NCBI RefSeq assembly: GCF_039555335.1
Contig: NC_092640.1
Coordinates: forward strand, 37,455,569 to 37,519,568
DNA: 64,000 nt
Reading direction: 5' to 3'
Source: Amphiura filiformis
Lineage: Eukaryota; Echinodermata; Ophiuroidea; Amphilepidida; Amphiuridae
The notes beneath the pieces are model-generated. The model saw only the letters and a program-made list of their open reading frames with translations, searched no databases and was not told the origin of the DNA. Positions 1-12,214 of this stretch are shown here, in pieces. Both the position numbers and the translations under genes were made by a program. The stretch's first letter is position 1. Every line of letters starts with the position of its first letter.

Positions 1-1660
1 CGGCCAGGACGCATAACTTTCCTCGCCACTAACTTTGTTAACCTACAAATTATTTGTCATGAAATTGAGCAGAATATACACTGTAAAACCATTGCGTAGA
101 CTTTAAAAACACTTTTCTAAACACCAAATTACGTACTCGATCCTAGGACCAATTGGACGAAATTCGATGCAAGATCGCACTGAGAATTGGGTCGTTTCAA
201 ATCTGTACTATTTGGATAGAATTTTTTGAATGTATTCCGTATGCCTATTTCAGGCCCATAGCCAGGATTTATTTTAGGGGGTGCTGATTTTGAAAAAGTG
301 GACCTTTTGTCCAAAATTTGGACCTTCTCTGACTGGGGCTGGATTTGGACATTTTTGGACCAAAAAGACATAAAAAAAACTTCTATGTTTTCGCTAATGG
401 GACTTTTTGGGTCAAAAAGGGGACTTTATGGGCCATTTTTGGGGCGACTCAGCTCGCACCCCCCCCTTCCTGGCTATGGACCTGGCCTATTTTCAAAGTC
501 CAACATGAGATGGGGGTCCCATTAATGAGCCCGACTTTGATTGACAACTTTTATTATAAAAAAAAAACAATATAGAGCGTAGGTGTTCTTTATATGCTTT
601 CGTCAAGTCATACAGATATGAATGACATGCGCTTTTGATGAAGCCGCATTTGATCATCATAACCTGTCGAATACGAGATAGCTGTGTTACATAATTATAC
701 TTTAATTAGAAACGAACCAGCCCATTAATTGAATACAACGTCGGTATTTTCTTGAACAAATGTAATGCGATCAAGCAAAATCAGTCGGAACTCGAAAATA
801 TTAAATTTTCAGTTTCTTATAGAATAGTAAAAAAGCATTTACAAACCTGCATTTTGCAGAAAACTCCATTGAAATTGAGCAACCAGTTCCAAAGAAATGA
901 GCAATTAAAGAGTTTCCAAAACAAGGGAAACAAAAGGAAATACTCCTTTGTTTGGCTATATCTCAAAATCAATATCTCCGAGTTCCGACTTGATCGCTTC
1001 ACAAATTATACTGATACATACAGAAATGCGTATTGTCTGCTTCATTCCGTATAGTCCTATATAACTTAGAAATACTAGAGTAGAATTTTTTCAACATTCT
1101 GTTATTATTTCATATGTTTAAATCAATTTCATTCGTTAATATCATAACATTTTAAAGGATATTATACAAAATATTGCATTTTATAGCAATAGAAATGCTT
1201 CGTAAATTTACAAATTTTCTTGTTATCTCTTTTTCTTTCCAGCACATAGATTTCGATCAAAAACCAAGAAAATTCCACCTTGGATATTTGATATGATGCC
1301 GAAGATACCAATCCAATCAGATGACAGTCCTACAAGATCGGAAACATTGATGACGTCATCAAAAAGATATACCTCTAGATATAGCAGTGATAATTGACTT
1401 TTTTCCTTGATGTCTCCGTGAAATGAGTCGCGCAGACCTTATTTATTGAAAAAGATTTTAATAATTTATTCAACTAAAATATGAAGTGATAACATATCAA
1501 TTGTTGCCTTTATACAACCAATGTAGTGTTTCTTTTCTTAATTTCCTTTACCAGTTTATTTAGAATCATAATTCGCCGTAGAAGTAGTGATGTAACAGGA
1601 TTCATTACCATAGTGTTAGGTGATTACAATATTTGAATATATTGCCCCGCATTAGTAGGC
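1..1660. other. Repeat-derived intergenic DNA
   Basis: No gene seen. 252-489 is a small foldback with GGCCCATAGCCAGGA at the left end and its complement at the right, with GGACTTTT-rich filler between. 752-995 is a copy of the dispersed ATCAAGCAAAATCAGTCGG family also present near 12.8, 35.4 and 37.6 kb. The open frame 752-1054 is that repeat. Confidence 0.7.
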
Positions 1661-1668
1661 ATAAAGAC

Positions 1669-1906
1669 CTGGGGTCCATTTCACTAAACTTTTAACCCTT
1701 CGTAACTCAAGTAACCGCTCGTAAAGTTACGAATACCCAATATTAGACATAATATTTACGAAGGGTCCCTGTTGTAAATCCCTATTACAAATGAAGGGTA
1801 CCGTTCGTAAGTACGTTTAGTGAAATGGAACTTACGACTCGTCGTAAGTTTTGAATGATTTCGAGACTTACGAAGCTTCGCAAAGTTTAGTGAAATGGAC
1901 CCCTGG
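1669..1906. mobile_element. Foldback MITE, GGGGTCCATTTCACTAAAC ends
   Basis: Left end GGGGTCCATTTCACTAAAC is matched by GTTTAGTGAAATGGACCCC at the right. The interior has further internal inverted copies of TTACGAAGGGT and GTTTAGTGAAATGGA, suggesting a nested or compound palindrome. It has no coding capacity. Confidence 0.8.
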
Positions 1907-1976
1907 ATCATAATTTTGTAGAAATTTCAAATTATGCTGACATCATTCACACCTGTACGATTAGTAAAAAAAGAGC

Positions 1977-2405
1977 GGTATAATTGTATTTAATCTATGA
2001 TTGCACACATACACAGACATGACAGGTGATGAGTGCAGCCTGTTTGTAATGCAGGGCAAAACAATCCAAAATTGTATTCATCTATGGCTTTTAATCCTGT
2101 TAGATCATTACTTCTATACGCTGGCGAAGTGATGTAATAGCTATCATAGCAATTATGTGAAAACGATTTTTGAATATATCGCGCTGCACAGGTACGTTCA
2201 CGCGGTACCTCTGCATTGAACCATATCATGCTGATCACTCGCACCTGTCAGATTAATATCTTTGAAAAGACCGGTATTGTATTCAATCTATGATTGCAGA
2301 CATACACCGGCGATGAGTGTAACCTGCTTTTAGTGCAGCGGATATATTCAAAATTGTTTTCACCTATTGCTATGGTAGTTAATCCGATTTATTACGTCAC
2401 TTAAC
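1977..2405. repeat. Two diverged copies of a dispersed repeat
   Basis: 1977-2160 and 2270-2405 share AATCTATGATTGCA and a conserved order of ATGAGTG, GCAGG and AATTGT motifs, then a run resembling ATCCTGTTACATCACTTC. The last motif recurs inverted at 1555-1640 and direct at 44290-44330, so this is a family and not a local duplication alone. Confidence 0.55.
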
Positions 2406-2477
2406 CAACGTATGACGAATTGTATGGCTTAGGAGCAGATATGATGATTGATGTCATCTAAATGAACTAGGGTTCAG

Positions 2478-2792
2478 CCACTGACCTCTACACATGGATA
2501 GCGGGCTCGCACGTAATAGGATAGTCGCCGATTGAAACCACTGAGTATTGGTTTCTGCCCTCCACAATATGGCAGAGGTCAGTGAGTACAATACCAATCA
2601 CCTGTTGAATGATATTGATTCTTTTGCATGTATTCTGGAGGACGATTTGAACTGTTTTACGACACTTCCGGCAGCGAATTTTTTATGTTTAATTTCAATT
2701 TCAATTTCAATGTACAAGGTGTTTTTTTTGTGTGTTTTTTTTGCCCTCACCAATATGGCGGCCAATCGCTGTCCATGTGTAGAGGTCAGTGG
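2478..2792. mobile_element. Foldback element with CCACTGACCTCTACACATGG ends
   Basis: CCACTGACCTCTACACATGG at the left pairs with CCATGTGTAGAGGTCAGTGG at the right. Inner arms containing ATATGGC(A/G)G also pair. The open frames 2548-2901 and 2628-2882 lie in this element and are not genes. Confidence 0.8.
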
Positions 2793-2987
2793 ACTGGACG
2801 TATGTCCATATTATCTCTCACGCATTTGTATAGAGTTCAGAAGAACAATACATCAGTGTACCTCAAAAATGTTACAAACTAAAAATAATTTGTTCAACTA
2901 AAAAGAAAAGGGAAATCAATAAGGGTGTAACGTGATGACGGCCAGGCAAGACATGATATTTTACTCTCTCATATAGAGCTCTTAGTC

Positions 2988-3175
2988 TGACACGTCGGTA
3001 GTCCGAATCTAAAATACACTACGCCAGTCCGACACGCCGCTAGTGCACTGCGCTAGTCCGAAGAAAAAGCATGCGCTAGTCCGTAATGAATTTTGTGAAG
3101 TCGGACTAGCGACGTGTCGGACCAGCGGAGAGCTTTTGAAATTTGGACTAGCGGCGCATCGGACTAGCACCCCAA
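2988..3175. repeat. Inverted array of a TCGGACTAGCG-type short unit
   Basis: The left half carries several CGCTAGTCCG or CTAGTCCGA motifs and the right half carries CGGACTAGCG and TCGGACTAGCACC. The centre is near 3090. It forms a hairpin built from repeats of one decamer. Confidence 0.7.
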
Positions 3176-3329
3176 TTTCACCTGGTCCAATTTTATACAT
3201 GGCGCAATATGTAATTTAACAGGTACACATGTTGATCATACCACGCTAAGTATAGGGAAAAGTGGACAATCAGGATTTTCGTTTCTTAGCTAAATTACCA
3301 TGTCCGTGCATGTGGATGTTTTAACATGT

Positions 3330-3455
3330 TTAAGGGCTCGGATAGCGACGACTATTTGATATCAGAAGGACATTCCTCGTATTCAGAATGCAATTTGAAA
3401 TGTCTGATGTCCCACAACAAAATACTGTCCAAACGTTGCTGTCCAAGCCTTTAAC
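3330..3455. mobile_element. Deletion derivative of the TTAAGGG palindromic family
   Basis: About 25 nt of the left end (TTAAGGGCTCGGATAGCGAC) is fused directly to the outer part of the right arm (GATATCAGAAGGACATTCC onward). The centre has been lost. Confidence 0.75.
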
Positions 3456-3459
3456 GGGT

Positions 3460-4013
3460 GGATAACTATTCTGTGGCTGTATGCAGTGTCTTTTATTTAT
3501 TCATTTTTTTGTTTTTATTGTAGCATTATTTAAAGCACACGTGACATAGTATGAAGATCTATACATGTTGCCTTAAATTGAGTGATTTTGAGCTTGAAGC
3601 CAGAAACACAACCATAGCTAACAAGCTTATACTGAACTAACTAACAAAGTAGGTTGAATCTCTTTTTCATCAACAATGGAGTTACGTCTTAAGGCCTCTG
3701 ATCCCTACATGATTGCACATGGGCTAATGGACATATACGGCTTTGTGCCATTGGACATAGGGCAATCTATATAGATGTAACAATCACACGTAACTTTGCT
3801 AATGAAGATGCATGATCTTGTGTGCCGCTACATTTTAACTTTAAACTCCGGCATTAAACAGTTTGACGTAGTTGTCCTATGCAATGCATTTTCGCGTACG
3901 AAATAATTGTATTGTTAATCAAACTATAGAGGGCGTTGGTGATGATAAACGGATAATGCAACCCAGAGTGACCAATAAAAATATTGTTCGTAAAACATAG
4001 AAAATATGCAGTG
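3460..4013. other. No recognisable feature
   Basis: AT-rich intergenic DNA. The minus-strand open frame 3854-4072 has no domain-like content and overlaps the next repeat. Confidence 0.5.
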
Positions 4014-4385
4014 TTACAAACAATGGCAACAAACAAATGAGGAGTGTCAAAAATGTAACTTTTAAACAACATTCAACTTTGTCTTAAGGGTGTACTAAAA
4101 CCTCCCTACCCTAGCTAGCAGATATTTTCCCGGACCAGGTGTACTAAAACGTTTAAATAAACACTGGGGTGATTTTGGCTAATCGAAATTCGTGTTGTAA
4201 ACAATGGCAGGTATTGGCAACAAACAAATGAGGGATACCAAAAACCGGTAACTTTCAAACAACATTAACTCTTATCTTAAGGGTGTATCAACCCCTCCAT
4301 AACCATGCAAACAGATTTTTTCCTGATGCACTAAAACATTCAAATAAAGTACTGGAGTGATTTTGGCTACTCGTAATTCCATCAT
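4014..4385. repeat. Tandem duplication, unit about 190 bp
   Basis: GGCAACAAACAAATGAG occurs at 4025 and 4216, each followed by TAACTTT(T/C)AAACAACATT, TCTTAAGGGTGTA and GTGATTTTGGCTA in the same order. Confidence 0.8.
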
Positions 4386-4729
4386 CTCCATCATCCCTTG
4401 AGCTTATTTTAGCGAAACCTATAAACATAATAAAAATATAGAATCATAGGGGTTGTCGAGCTATTTTATAATATTTGTTCTTAATAAAGATATTCTTGAG
4501 TTCAAACATGGTATTTAGATTAGAATAGTGATTTTTTTCCATATTTAGCCAAAATATTCGTTGTGACATTTTACATTCCTCTAAAACAATTATATAACTA
4601 TTAGTATTGGTTGAAACAAAATCATAGTTTTGTTCGAGATTGTGTAAGATAAATGGTTAAAGCAGACCATATTTTACTCGCTGCGTATGTTAGATAAACG
4701 GTTCGTTAAGCCACCTTAACCAGCTAAAA

Positions 4730-4928
4730 GTCTGTTCATACTACGCCGCAATTGCTTTGCGATGCGGTGCGTTACTACACTGCATCATACTGCAAAACAC
4801 TGCACTGCGGTATCGCAATAAAGTTAAATACATTTTAACTTGGAAATGCGACGAGTTGAGGTAAAAAGCAATCGATATATCGGTAACGAACCGCATCGCA
4901 AAGTAATTGCGGCGTAGTATGAACGGAC
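4730..4928. mobile_element. Foldback MITE with GTCTGTTCATACTACGCCGC ends
   Basis: The left end GTCTGTTCATACTACGCCGC and about 25 further bases rich in GATGCGGT pair with the right end GCGGCGTAGTATGAACGGAC. The arms are about 45 nt with few mismatches, an unusually young-looking copy. Confidence 0.85.
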
Positions 4929-4934
4929 CTTAAC

Positions 4935-5850
4935 ATGCATTGCTCACCAGGCTTAAACAACGCCCCCATGTTAATGGTTTGTTTCAGTTGTCGACACTCG
5001 TGTCGACATCTGCAAAAGGTTGCTACAACTTCTCTGTTGTTACGGATAGGAACGCGTAAACAGGAGTAATAACGCTACCTTACATTTATAATATCGATTT
5101 TAAAATTTGAATTTTTGTTATCTCTTTTATTCATTATCAAAATGTTGAAATAATATTAATGATAACAACTGCCAGGAAAAGATTCTGTCCACTTTACCTA
5201 AACAAATAACGAGGTAAAGTGAAGGAAATCCCATTGGCTATTTTAGCCTATTAACATCATAAACATAGAATTCGTTGGGGATTTAATGTGTGAATTATGA
5301 CATTATACCGGAAATTGCTATGTTGACCTAAACACAACCAATTTGGCTGCATGATTACATGTGTCAGTTGGGATGTATGTGTAAATATTTACAAGTAGCA
5401 AAAAATTAGGTTAGAAAAATATTGACCAATTTCATATTATAATGGTGGTACACTTGGCTTTAAAGTCTATCAAAGTGCTAAAAAGGCATGTTTTGGTAGG
5501 ATAGGAGTAAAAGGCTGTCAAATTTTGAAAAATGCATTAAAATGAATTGGTTCAGTGGTTCTTATTTAAAACAAACTCCTATTGACCTTAAAAACAATTA
5601 AAAACAGCCGTCTCTCACCACGAGATATTCAAATTTCCCGGGCACATTGCCTGTGGCAATGACGTCCCAGTAACACAATGAAGACTGATGACAATTGAGC
5701 ACAAATAACCATGACGTCATTGCCCTAGAAAATTTCGGCACTGGAATTTTGAATACCGCGTGTTGAGAGCCGACTGTGGGTGGTCTATATGAATTTGTTT
5801 TTAATAAAACCATGTAATTCGTGCTTGATAATTGTTTTTCTAACATATGC
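4935..5850. other. No recognisable feature
   Basis: AT-rich DNA between two foldback elements. The minus-strand open frame 5598-5897 runs into the palindromic element and has no supporting content. Confidence 0.5.
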
Positions 5851-6513
5851 TTAAGGGCTGGGGTATGAACGTTTGGACAGTATTTATTGTGGGACATTAG
5901 AGCACATCAGACATATCGAATTGCATTCTGAATACGAAGAATGTCCTTCTGATATCAAATAATTTTGATTTTTTGAAATTTGCAATGTAATACACATTTT
6001 AAGGCAAATAATTAAAATTGATATTTTTGATATTTAACAGTACTCGAAGTAAACTTTATAAATCTGATGATTTATACTTAAAGTGTATGTAGGTGGGATG
6101 AAAAGCCGACGATCAATTGAAAATGTTGACCTTTCGTGTTGAAGATATGATTTTTTTTCCCAAAACACCAAAAAGAATTAGGTCTTTTGGGGAAAAAATC
6201 CATATATCTTCAATATGAAAGGTCAAAATTTTCAATTGATCGTCGGCTTTTCATCCCACCTACATACACTTTAAGAATATATCATTAGATTTATAAAAAT
6301 TACTTCAAGGACTGTTATAAAAATTATATCAAAAATGTGAAAAATATCAAATTTTAATAATTTGCCATAAAATTTGTATTATATCGTGAATTTCAAAAAT
6401 AAACATTATTTGATATCAGAAAGACATTCTTCGTATTCAGAATATTGATGTGCTTTCATGTCCCACAAACAATACTGTCGAAACGCTCAAAACGCTCATT
6501 CCAGATCCCTTAA
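5851..6513. mobile_element. TTAAGGG palindromic element, full copy 1
   Basis: Flanked by TTAAGGG and CCCTTAA. Arms of about 300 nt carry GGACAGTATTTATTGTGGGA, AATTGCATTCTGAATACGAA, CTTCTGATATCAAATAATTT and GATCGTCGGCTTTTCATCCC or complements. The centre is CCAAAACACCAAAAAG. There is no open frame of substance. TTAA flanks suggest a piggyBac-type target site. Confidence 0.85.
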
Positions 6514-6890
6514 GGCATAATGTTGTGATTGCCGGAGTATCACTTTTATATAATTGAGAAAATATCTCAAAACGTAGGACTTTTATGTTGAAGCCTATCG
6601 CTAGCACGCAGAGCATATAACTTGATTATAAGCATGCAATTTTTTTGTGGTTCCTTCAAAAAGAAAACAGTGTAGTGAAATATGATGTAATGTGAATTGT
6701 AAATCACACATTTAATGTTGAACACTTCCATTCAAATTGAACATATACCAATGCACACGTGTTTGGAAGTGTTGCAATTATTAATATATTTGAACATGAT
6801 AAGAGTAGTGTGAAGGTGTTAAATGAGTGTTAAAAGTTTAACGTGTTTCTATTATAATTGTTGTTGAAAAAAGTTGTAATTTTCTCAGTG

Positions 6891-7505
6891 TTAAGGGATC
6901 GGATAGAAACGTTTGCACAGTATTTTTTGTGGGACCTGAGAGCACATTAGACATATCGAATTGCATTCTGAATACGAGTAATGTCCTTTTGATATCAAAT
7001 AATTTGAATTTTTTTAATTTGCGATATAATTCAAATGTTATGGCAAATTTTAAAAATTTAATATTTTTGATATTTTTGATATTTAACAGTCCTCAAAGTT
7101 AACTTTTTAATGAAATGTACTTAATGTGTAGGTAGCTGGGAGGAAAAGCCGACCATCATTTGAAAAGTTTGACCTTTCGTATTGAAGATATATATATTTT
7201 CCCCCCAAAACACCTAAAAAATATGTATATCTTCAATACGAAAGGTCAAATTTTTCAACTGATGGACGATTGTTCATCCTAGCTACATATACACTTCGAG
7301 GACTTTTGAATATCAAAAATATCAAATTTTGATTATTTGCCCTAAAATTTTTATTATATCGCGAATTTCAAAAATTCAAAATTATTTGATATCAGAAGGA
7401 CATTCCTCGTATTCATAATGTAAATTCGATATATCTGATGTTCTCTCACCGTCTCACGTCTCGCAAAAATACTATGCAAACGCGCGTTGCTATCCGATCC
7501 CTTAA
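6891..7505. mobile_element. TTAAGGG palindromic element, full copy 2
   Basis: Same order of motifs as copy 1, more diverged (GAACATGAG replaced by GGACCTGAG, centre CCAAAACACC), bounded by TTAAGGGATCGGATAG and CTATCCGATCCCTTAA. It lies only 380 bp from copy 1 in the same orientation, although the palindrome makes orientation nearly moot. Confidence 0.85.
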
Positions 7506-7590
7506 AGAGACTTTCATACTAGTCTGTAAAATTGTCTGAAGTTGCTTAGAAAATTTGATTAATTGAGAAAATCCCATTATCTTATTAGAG

Positions 7591-7916
7591 ATATAAACTG
7601 GCTTATAAAAGAAAACATATCATTTTTCACAAGGTCATATCTTAAAACCCTCTCCATAAAAATGAACAAAAATTGCACACAGGATTACTTCAATACTCTA
7701 CTCTAAACACTGGTCAGTAACCAAACAGTTGTCAAACTGACACAATAGTAAAATGCACTGACACGGAACAACAGTTGGACAACTGCTTGGTTACTGACAT
7801 GTGTTTAGAGTAGAGTATTGAAGTAATCCTGTGTGTAATTTTTGTTAATTTTTATAGACAGGATTTTAAGATATGACCTTGTGAAAAATTATAAGTTTCT
7901 TTTTGAGGCCAGTTTA
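7591..7916. mobile_element. Foldback element with long arms
   Basis: Arms of about 130 nt: AGGATTACTTCAATACTCTA and GTCATATCTTAAAACCCT in the left arm are complemented in the right arm. The centre near 7745 is CAGTTGTC...GACAACTG. The perfect core includes CTCTACTCTAAACA/TGTTTAGAGTAGAG. Confidence 0.85.
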
Positions 7917-8025
7917 GACCAAATATGAAGAAAACTGCAATATTACGTCAGTTTTTAACATTCCCTACCACGCGCTTTCTGGATCTGCACAAAATTCCTA
8001 ACGCCTCTCTTTTTGTGAAAGTACA

Positions 8026-8338
8026 CATTACGTTTCACTACCTGGAGAGAATTGATCAAAAATTGAATTCCCTCCTAAGGTTCGTATCTGTCAATGAGTT
8101 GACCAGATCACAAGAATGTCATTATAGCTAGAGGCAGTATAAACACAAAAGGGTCAATGAGTTACGTAAAAATGACCTTGTGGGGTATTTGGTTCCCAGT
8201 TCCCAGAAAGTGAGTTTTGCATGAGGAAATTTGTGGTTAAATGTTGATCCCTCACTACAAGAGTTTATTACCGTCGATTTGGTTGAAAAAGGAGGTGAGA
8301 CATAATCAAATCTCTAGTCCAGGTAACAAAACGTAATG
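8026..8338. mobile_element. CATTACGTTT MITE, copy 1
   Basis: Ends CATTACGTTTCACTACCTGG and CCAGGTAACAAAACGTAATG form imperfect terminal inverted repeats of about 28 nt. The interior is shared with copies at 17144-17444 and 51924-52224. Non-coding. Confidence 0.85.
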
Positions 8339-8339
8339 A

Positions 8340-9300
8340 TATGACATGTAGAAAATAGTGTGCTTTGGGATTGGCAGACCTCTGAGAGCCCCTTTAAATA
8401 TATTAATAAAACTGTAATAGTGTTAAGTGTACGCTCGTAAAGTATTTTCCATTTATTTCTATTAAATGACGATGTCACATGGAGAATGATATATTGTGGG
8501 GTGAGGATAATGGATACAAATATTGTTAACATTGGCAAAGTGTATTTTGTATTGAATTTATTTGGGATTGTACCACCACACACCGTTTATAAAGCGTTTA
8601 AAGCCTACTGCAGTGGGGGTAAAGGTTAAGAGTAACCACCACTACCCCACCCCCAATCCCAATCCCACCCACCCACCCACGGCACCCTGATATAAAGTTA
8701 AGGGTTAATAATATATTTTACCCTTCAAAACCTAGCATAGATTCTTTTTGAAAACAGCCGTCGTAGACATAAGAAGCTATCCATATCGGATACAAACAGT
8801 TCAGCTTTCAATTACCGTTAACATATCCTTTTTATACGTGGAATGACGGTTGTAATAATTATTCCTTTTATTCAAATCTATTTTGAATGAATAGATTCTT
8901 GAACTTTTGTAGCGGTCTGCGACATATGGTAATGCCGCTTCATATTACCCGAGATTCATGCAACTCGAAACCGGTGGGCCGTCTTACAATTGCTACTTCA
9001 ATCAGTTTTTGTTACGCAAAATCTCTTAAAAGTGTAGTGCGTGTCACAGTTGTCAAGTAATAGTTGAATATATTGTGAAGTTCAAGTGCAGAGGATTTGA
9101 CTAATCTTAATGTGAAAGTAGTGATGTAATTGATTTTGAGATGGATATATTAATTGAATTTTAAAGAAAAATGAAATCTATTACGAAACATAGGGAATAA
9201 AATAAAATGTTACCATTTTGTTGCATTCTATTATTTCTAGTTCTTTTTTTGGTAAGTGGTATGAAAATATAACGAGTTGGAACGAGTAGCATTGTTGTGT
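8340..9300. other. No gene; short C-rich patch
   Basis: Nothing recognisable apart from a CCCACCCACCCA-type patch near 8640-8675. The minus-strand open frame 8314-8583 has no domain-like content. Confidence 0.5.
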
Positions 9301-9324
9301 TATGCATTTATTGAATACAAGCCA

Positions 9325-9565
9325 CATACCCAGAAAACATACAACGTTTTAGAGAAAATGTTTAAATGTCAGGTCATATAAAGGGTATAAAAACGTTTTA
9401 ATAACATTCATAAAACATAGATGAAAACGTGATGCAAAACATTCTAACAAAATGTTATTTAACTGTATGTTGACAAAATACTTTGCAAAAATGCTTGCCT
9501 AAAATATTTTACAATAACAGTTTAAAAACGTATTCATGATCTTTGCATATTAAAACGTTTAGAAT
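9325..9565. repeat. Degenerate AACGTTTTA repeats
   Basis: Many spaced copies of AAAACGTTTTA or ACAACGTTTTAG and AAAACATTC/AAAATGTT variants over about 240 bp, about 20-30 bp apart. Origin unknown. Confidence 0.6.
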
Positions 9566-9670
9566 TAAGGAAAACGGGAAGTGACATGAAATTTTCATTT
9601 CCTTTTTTTAAACTTTTCTGTAACCTTTTCAACAACAAAACATTGATGGAGGTTTAAGTGAAGAGTTAAA

Positions 9671-11465
9671 AAATGCATTTCGGTCAGTCCATGTCAAAAC
9701 AGACTGAGTGTACACCCACCCTCTTGGATTATGCTCTCCTTTGGCTCAGGGGTACCTTTCATGGACCCCTAGGTGAGGTCACAAGAAAAAATTCAAATTC
9801 AATTTCGTTTCCGAATGGCGGGCCATCAAAGTTTGGCGACCTTGACCAAAATTGGGAATTTAAGGTGTCCAAATGACAAAGCGCTCTCTTTGAGAGGCAT
9901 TTTCTTCTTAATTAAATCAGTTGTGACCCTCTTTTTGAATGCGGTCACTCACTGGCTGTGTCTGAAATGCCTAATGCCAAAAAAGATTGATTTCGGAATT
10001 TCGTTGGGATTTCAGAGGGGTCAAAATCAGCACTTCATACTGTTCAATCAAATTATCTTTGATTTTGAAGGACCCATGATAATGCCACAGTGCACTTATA
10101 GGTCCTAATTATGTTCAGAATGGATTAACCATGTGCCAATGTCTATGAGCAATTCAAAAAAGAGAAATTTCTAGACCCCCTACAGAATTTTAGGCCCCTA
10201 AAGTGGATCAGCCACAAATGGCGCTTAAAATCGGCAAATTTTGACACCTAATAACTTTAGGTGTACACCAGATATGAATTTCTAGTCTTTTGCATCTGAA
10301 AGAATGTAGTCTTATGTTACTAGGAACATAAGATTTGTTTTGTATTTTTGTGTTTTGATACTTTCAAAAGGTCGTTGACCTATGAACATTTTTCGTCATA
10401 GCGCCCTCCTGAAAGGTCTGACACATAACAAACTATACATTTTGGAATCCTCATGACCATACGAGTAATTTGATATATTACTTGACATAATTGGGAGCAT
10501 TCTGAAAATTTGACCCCATAACCTGTACTTTGCATGTGCATCGTTGCCAGGGAGTGCATTTTTGACCCCTTAAAAATCCATACAGAGGATTAGAAAGTAG
10601 TTTTTTCTTATTACTTGACTCAAGAGCAACTTGAAATATCAGGATAAATAATACAAATGGCTATAAAGTGATCAAAAAAAAAAAAATTATCATACAAAAT
10701 TGGCATTTTGTACCGTATCCTGTATGCATGGTATGTTAGGCAAAAATGACTATTTTTGAAAGCGTCAACTTAATACTAAAACACAAAAAATACAAAACAA
10801 ATCTTATGTTCCTGGTAACATTAAACTACATTCTTTCAGATGCAAAAGACTAGAAATTCATATCTGGTGTACACCTAAAGTTATTAGGGGTCAAAATTTG
10901 CCGACTTTAAGTGCCATTTGTGGCTGAACCACTTTAGGGGGGCCTAAAATTCTGTAGGGGGTCTAGAAATTTCTCTTTTTTTGAATTGCTCATAGACATT
11001 GGCATATGGTTAATCCATTCTGAACATAATTAGGACCTATAAGTGCACTGTGACATTATCATGGGTCCTTCAAAATCAAGATAATTTGATTGAACAGTAC
11101 GAAGTGCTGATTTTGACCCCCTCTGAAATCCCAACGAAATTCCGAAATCTATCTTTTTTGGCATTAGGTATTTCAGACACAGCCAGTGAGTGACCACATT
11201 CAAAAAGAGGATCACAACTGATTAAATTAAGAAGAAAGTGTCCCTCAAAGAGAGCACTTTGTCATTTGGACCCCTTAAATTCACAATTTTGGTCGAGGTC
11301 GCCAAACTTTGATTGCCCGCCATTCGCAAACGAAATGGAATTTGAATTTTTTCTTGTGACCTCACCTAGGGATCCATGAAAGGTACCCCTGAGCCAAAGG
11401 AGAGCAAAATCCAAGAGGGTGGGTGTACACTCAATCTGTTTCGACATGGACTGACCCATTTATTG
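9671..11465. mobile_element. Large palindromic (foldback) element, 1.8 kb
   Basis: The left arm from CGGTCAGTCCATGTC onward is repeated in reverse complement up to GACATGGACTGACCCAT. Arms are about 850 nt each with a short centre near 10550-10720. Paired landmarks: CCACCCTCTTGGATT, CTTTGGCTCAGGGGTACC, GTCACTCACTGGCTGTGTCT, ATTCATATCTGGTGTACACC. Matching open frames (9673-9876 with 11262-11459, 9773-10108 with 11030-11215) exist only because the arms mirror each other; they match no transposase I recognise. Confidence 0.88.
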
Positions 11466-11730
11466 CTTATTTAGCAATATAGCCCAATTCTTCTCTTTTG
11501 TGACTTCATATCACTAACCCCTCGTCTTACAGATCCAGTTTGCACGAGATGGTGCAAGGGCGGGATGGTTGCAACCCCTCCTAAATTGTTGATATTAAAA
11601 GTCATATTGCTAAGAAAGGAAAGGTTATGCAAACTGCTGTAGATTTCACATAACTTTGCATGAAATAAGTAAGACAAGGCTAATAAAATGGATGGAAGAT
11701 GTCATTAATGGTGACATCATGCGCCTCTTC

Positions 11731-11925
11731 CAGTGTTTACAATGGTGGAAATGAATGCAGAGACGAAGAAACTTTAGTCCACAGAATGTCCAGATGTCTT
11801 TATAATGATCTTAATTGGTATCAGAATGGTGGGAATGATTCGTGGATGTGTCGGGTGGAGGAAATTACTGAATCGCACGAAAGACATTGTCTTGAGTGTT
11901 CATTACATCAACACTTCCGTCAGTG
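11731..11925 (+). CDS. Possible orphan exon, Cys/Trp-containing, unrecognised
   Basis: An open frame follows an acceptor-like GCGCCTCTTCCAG. It reads Tyr-Asn-Gly-Gly-Asn-Glu-Cys-Arg-Asp-Glu-Glu, then a balanced mix with five Cys, two Trp and few repeats (SRCLYNDLNWYQN, WMCRVEEI, HCLECSLHQHF). The composition is more protein-like than the AT-rich noise around it. It runs into a transposon end (GTCAGTGGCGTAGA) near 11919, and no GTAAG donor is seen. It may be a decayed or terminal exon, or chance. No family recognised. Confidence 0.25.
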
Positions 11926-12211
11926 GCGTAGATTTTTTTAAATTGGGGGATGGGGTTGGAATTTTTTTTTGAAATATAGTGAATCCGGCACCTTTGGGCC
12001 ATTTTGCCATTTTGTAGCTAAACGGATGAAACATTGTGCAAAAGTGGGCTTTGGGGGCGGCTAAAATGGTCAAATAAGAGGTTAATTTGGTCAGAAACCC
12101 ACATACAGGCGTCAACATTGGGGAGGGATGATTGTATGGACCATCCCCTCTGGCAAAATATTGGGGGGAGTTATCCCCTCCCCATCACTCCGGGATCTAC
12201 GCCTATGACTT
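11919..12211. mobile_element. Degenerate element with GTCAGTGGCGTAGA / CTACGCCTATGAC ends
   Basis: Short terminal inverted repeats flank G-rich filler (GGGGATGGGG near the left, CCCCTCCCC near the right). Overlapping open frames on both strands are filler. Confidence 0.55.
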
Positions 12212-12214
12212 CCG

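Noticed and set aside
9673-11459. Paired open frames in the 1.8-kb palindrome as a transposase
   Set aside because: The frames are 60-111 residues, mirror each other because the arms do, and show no catalytic motif.
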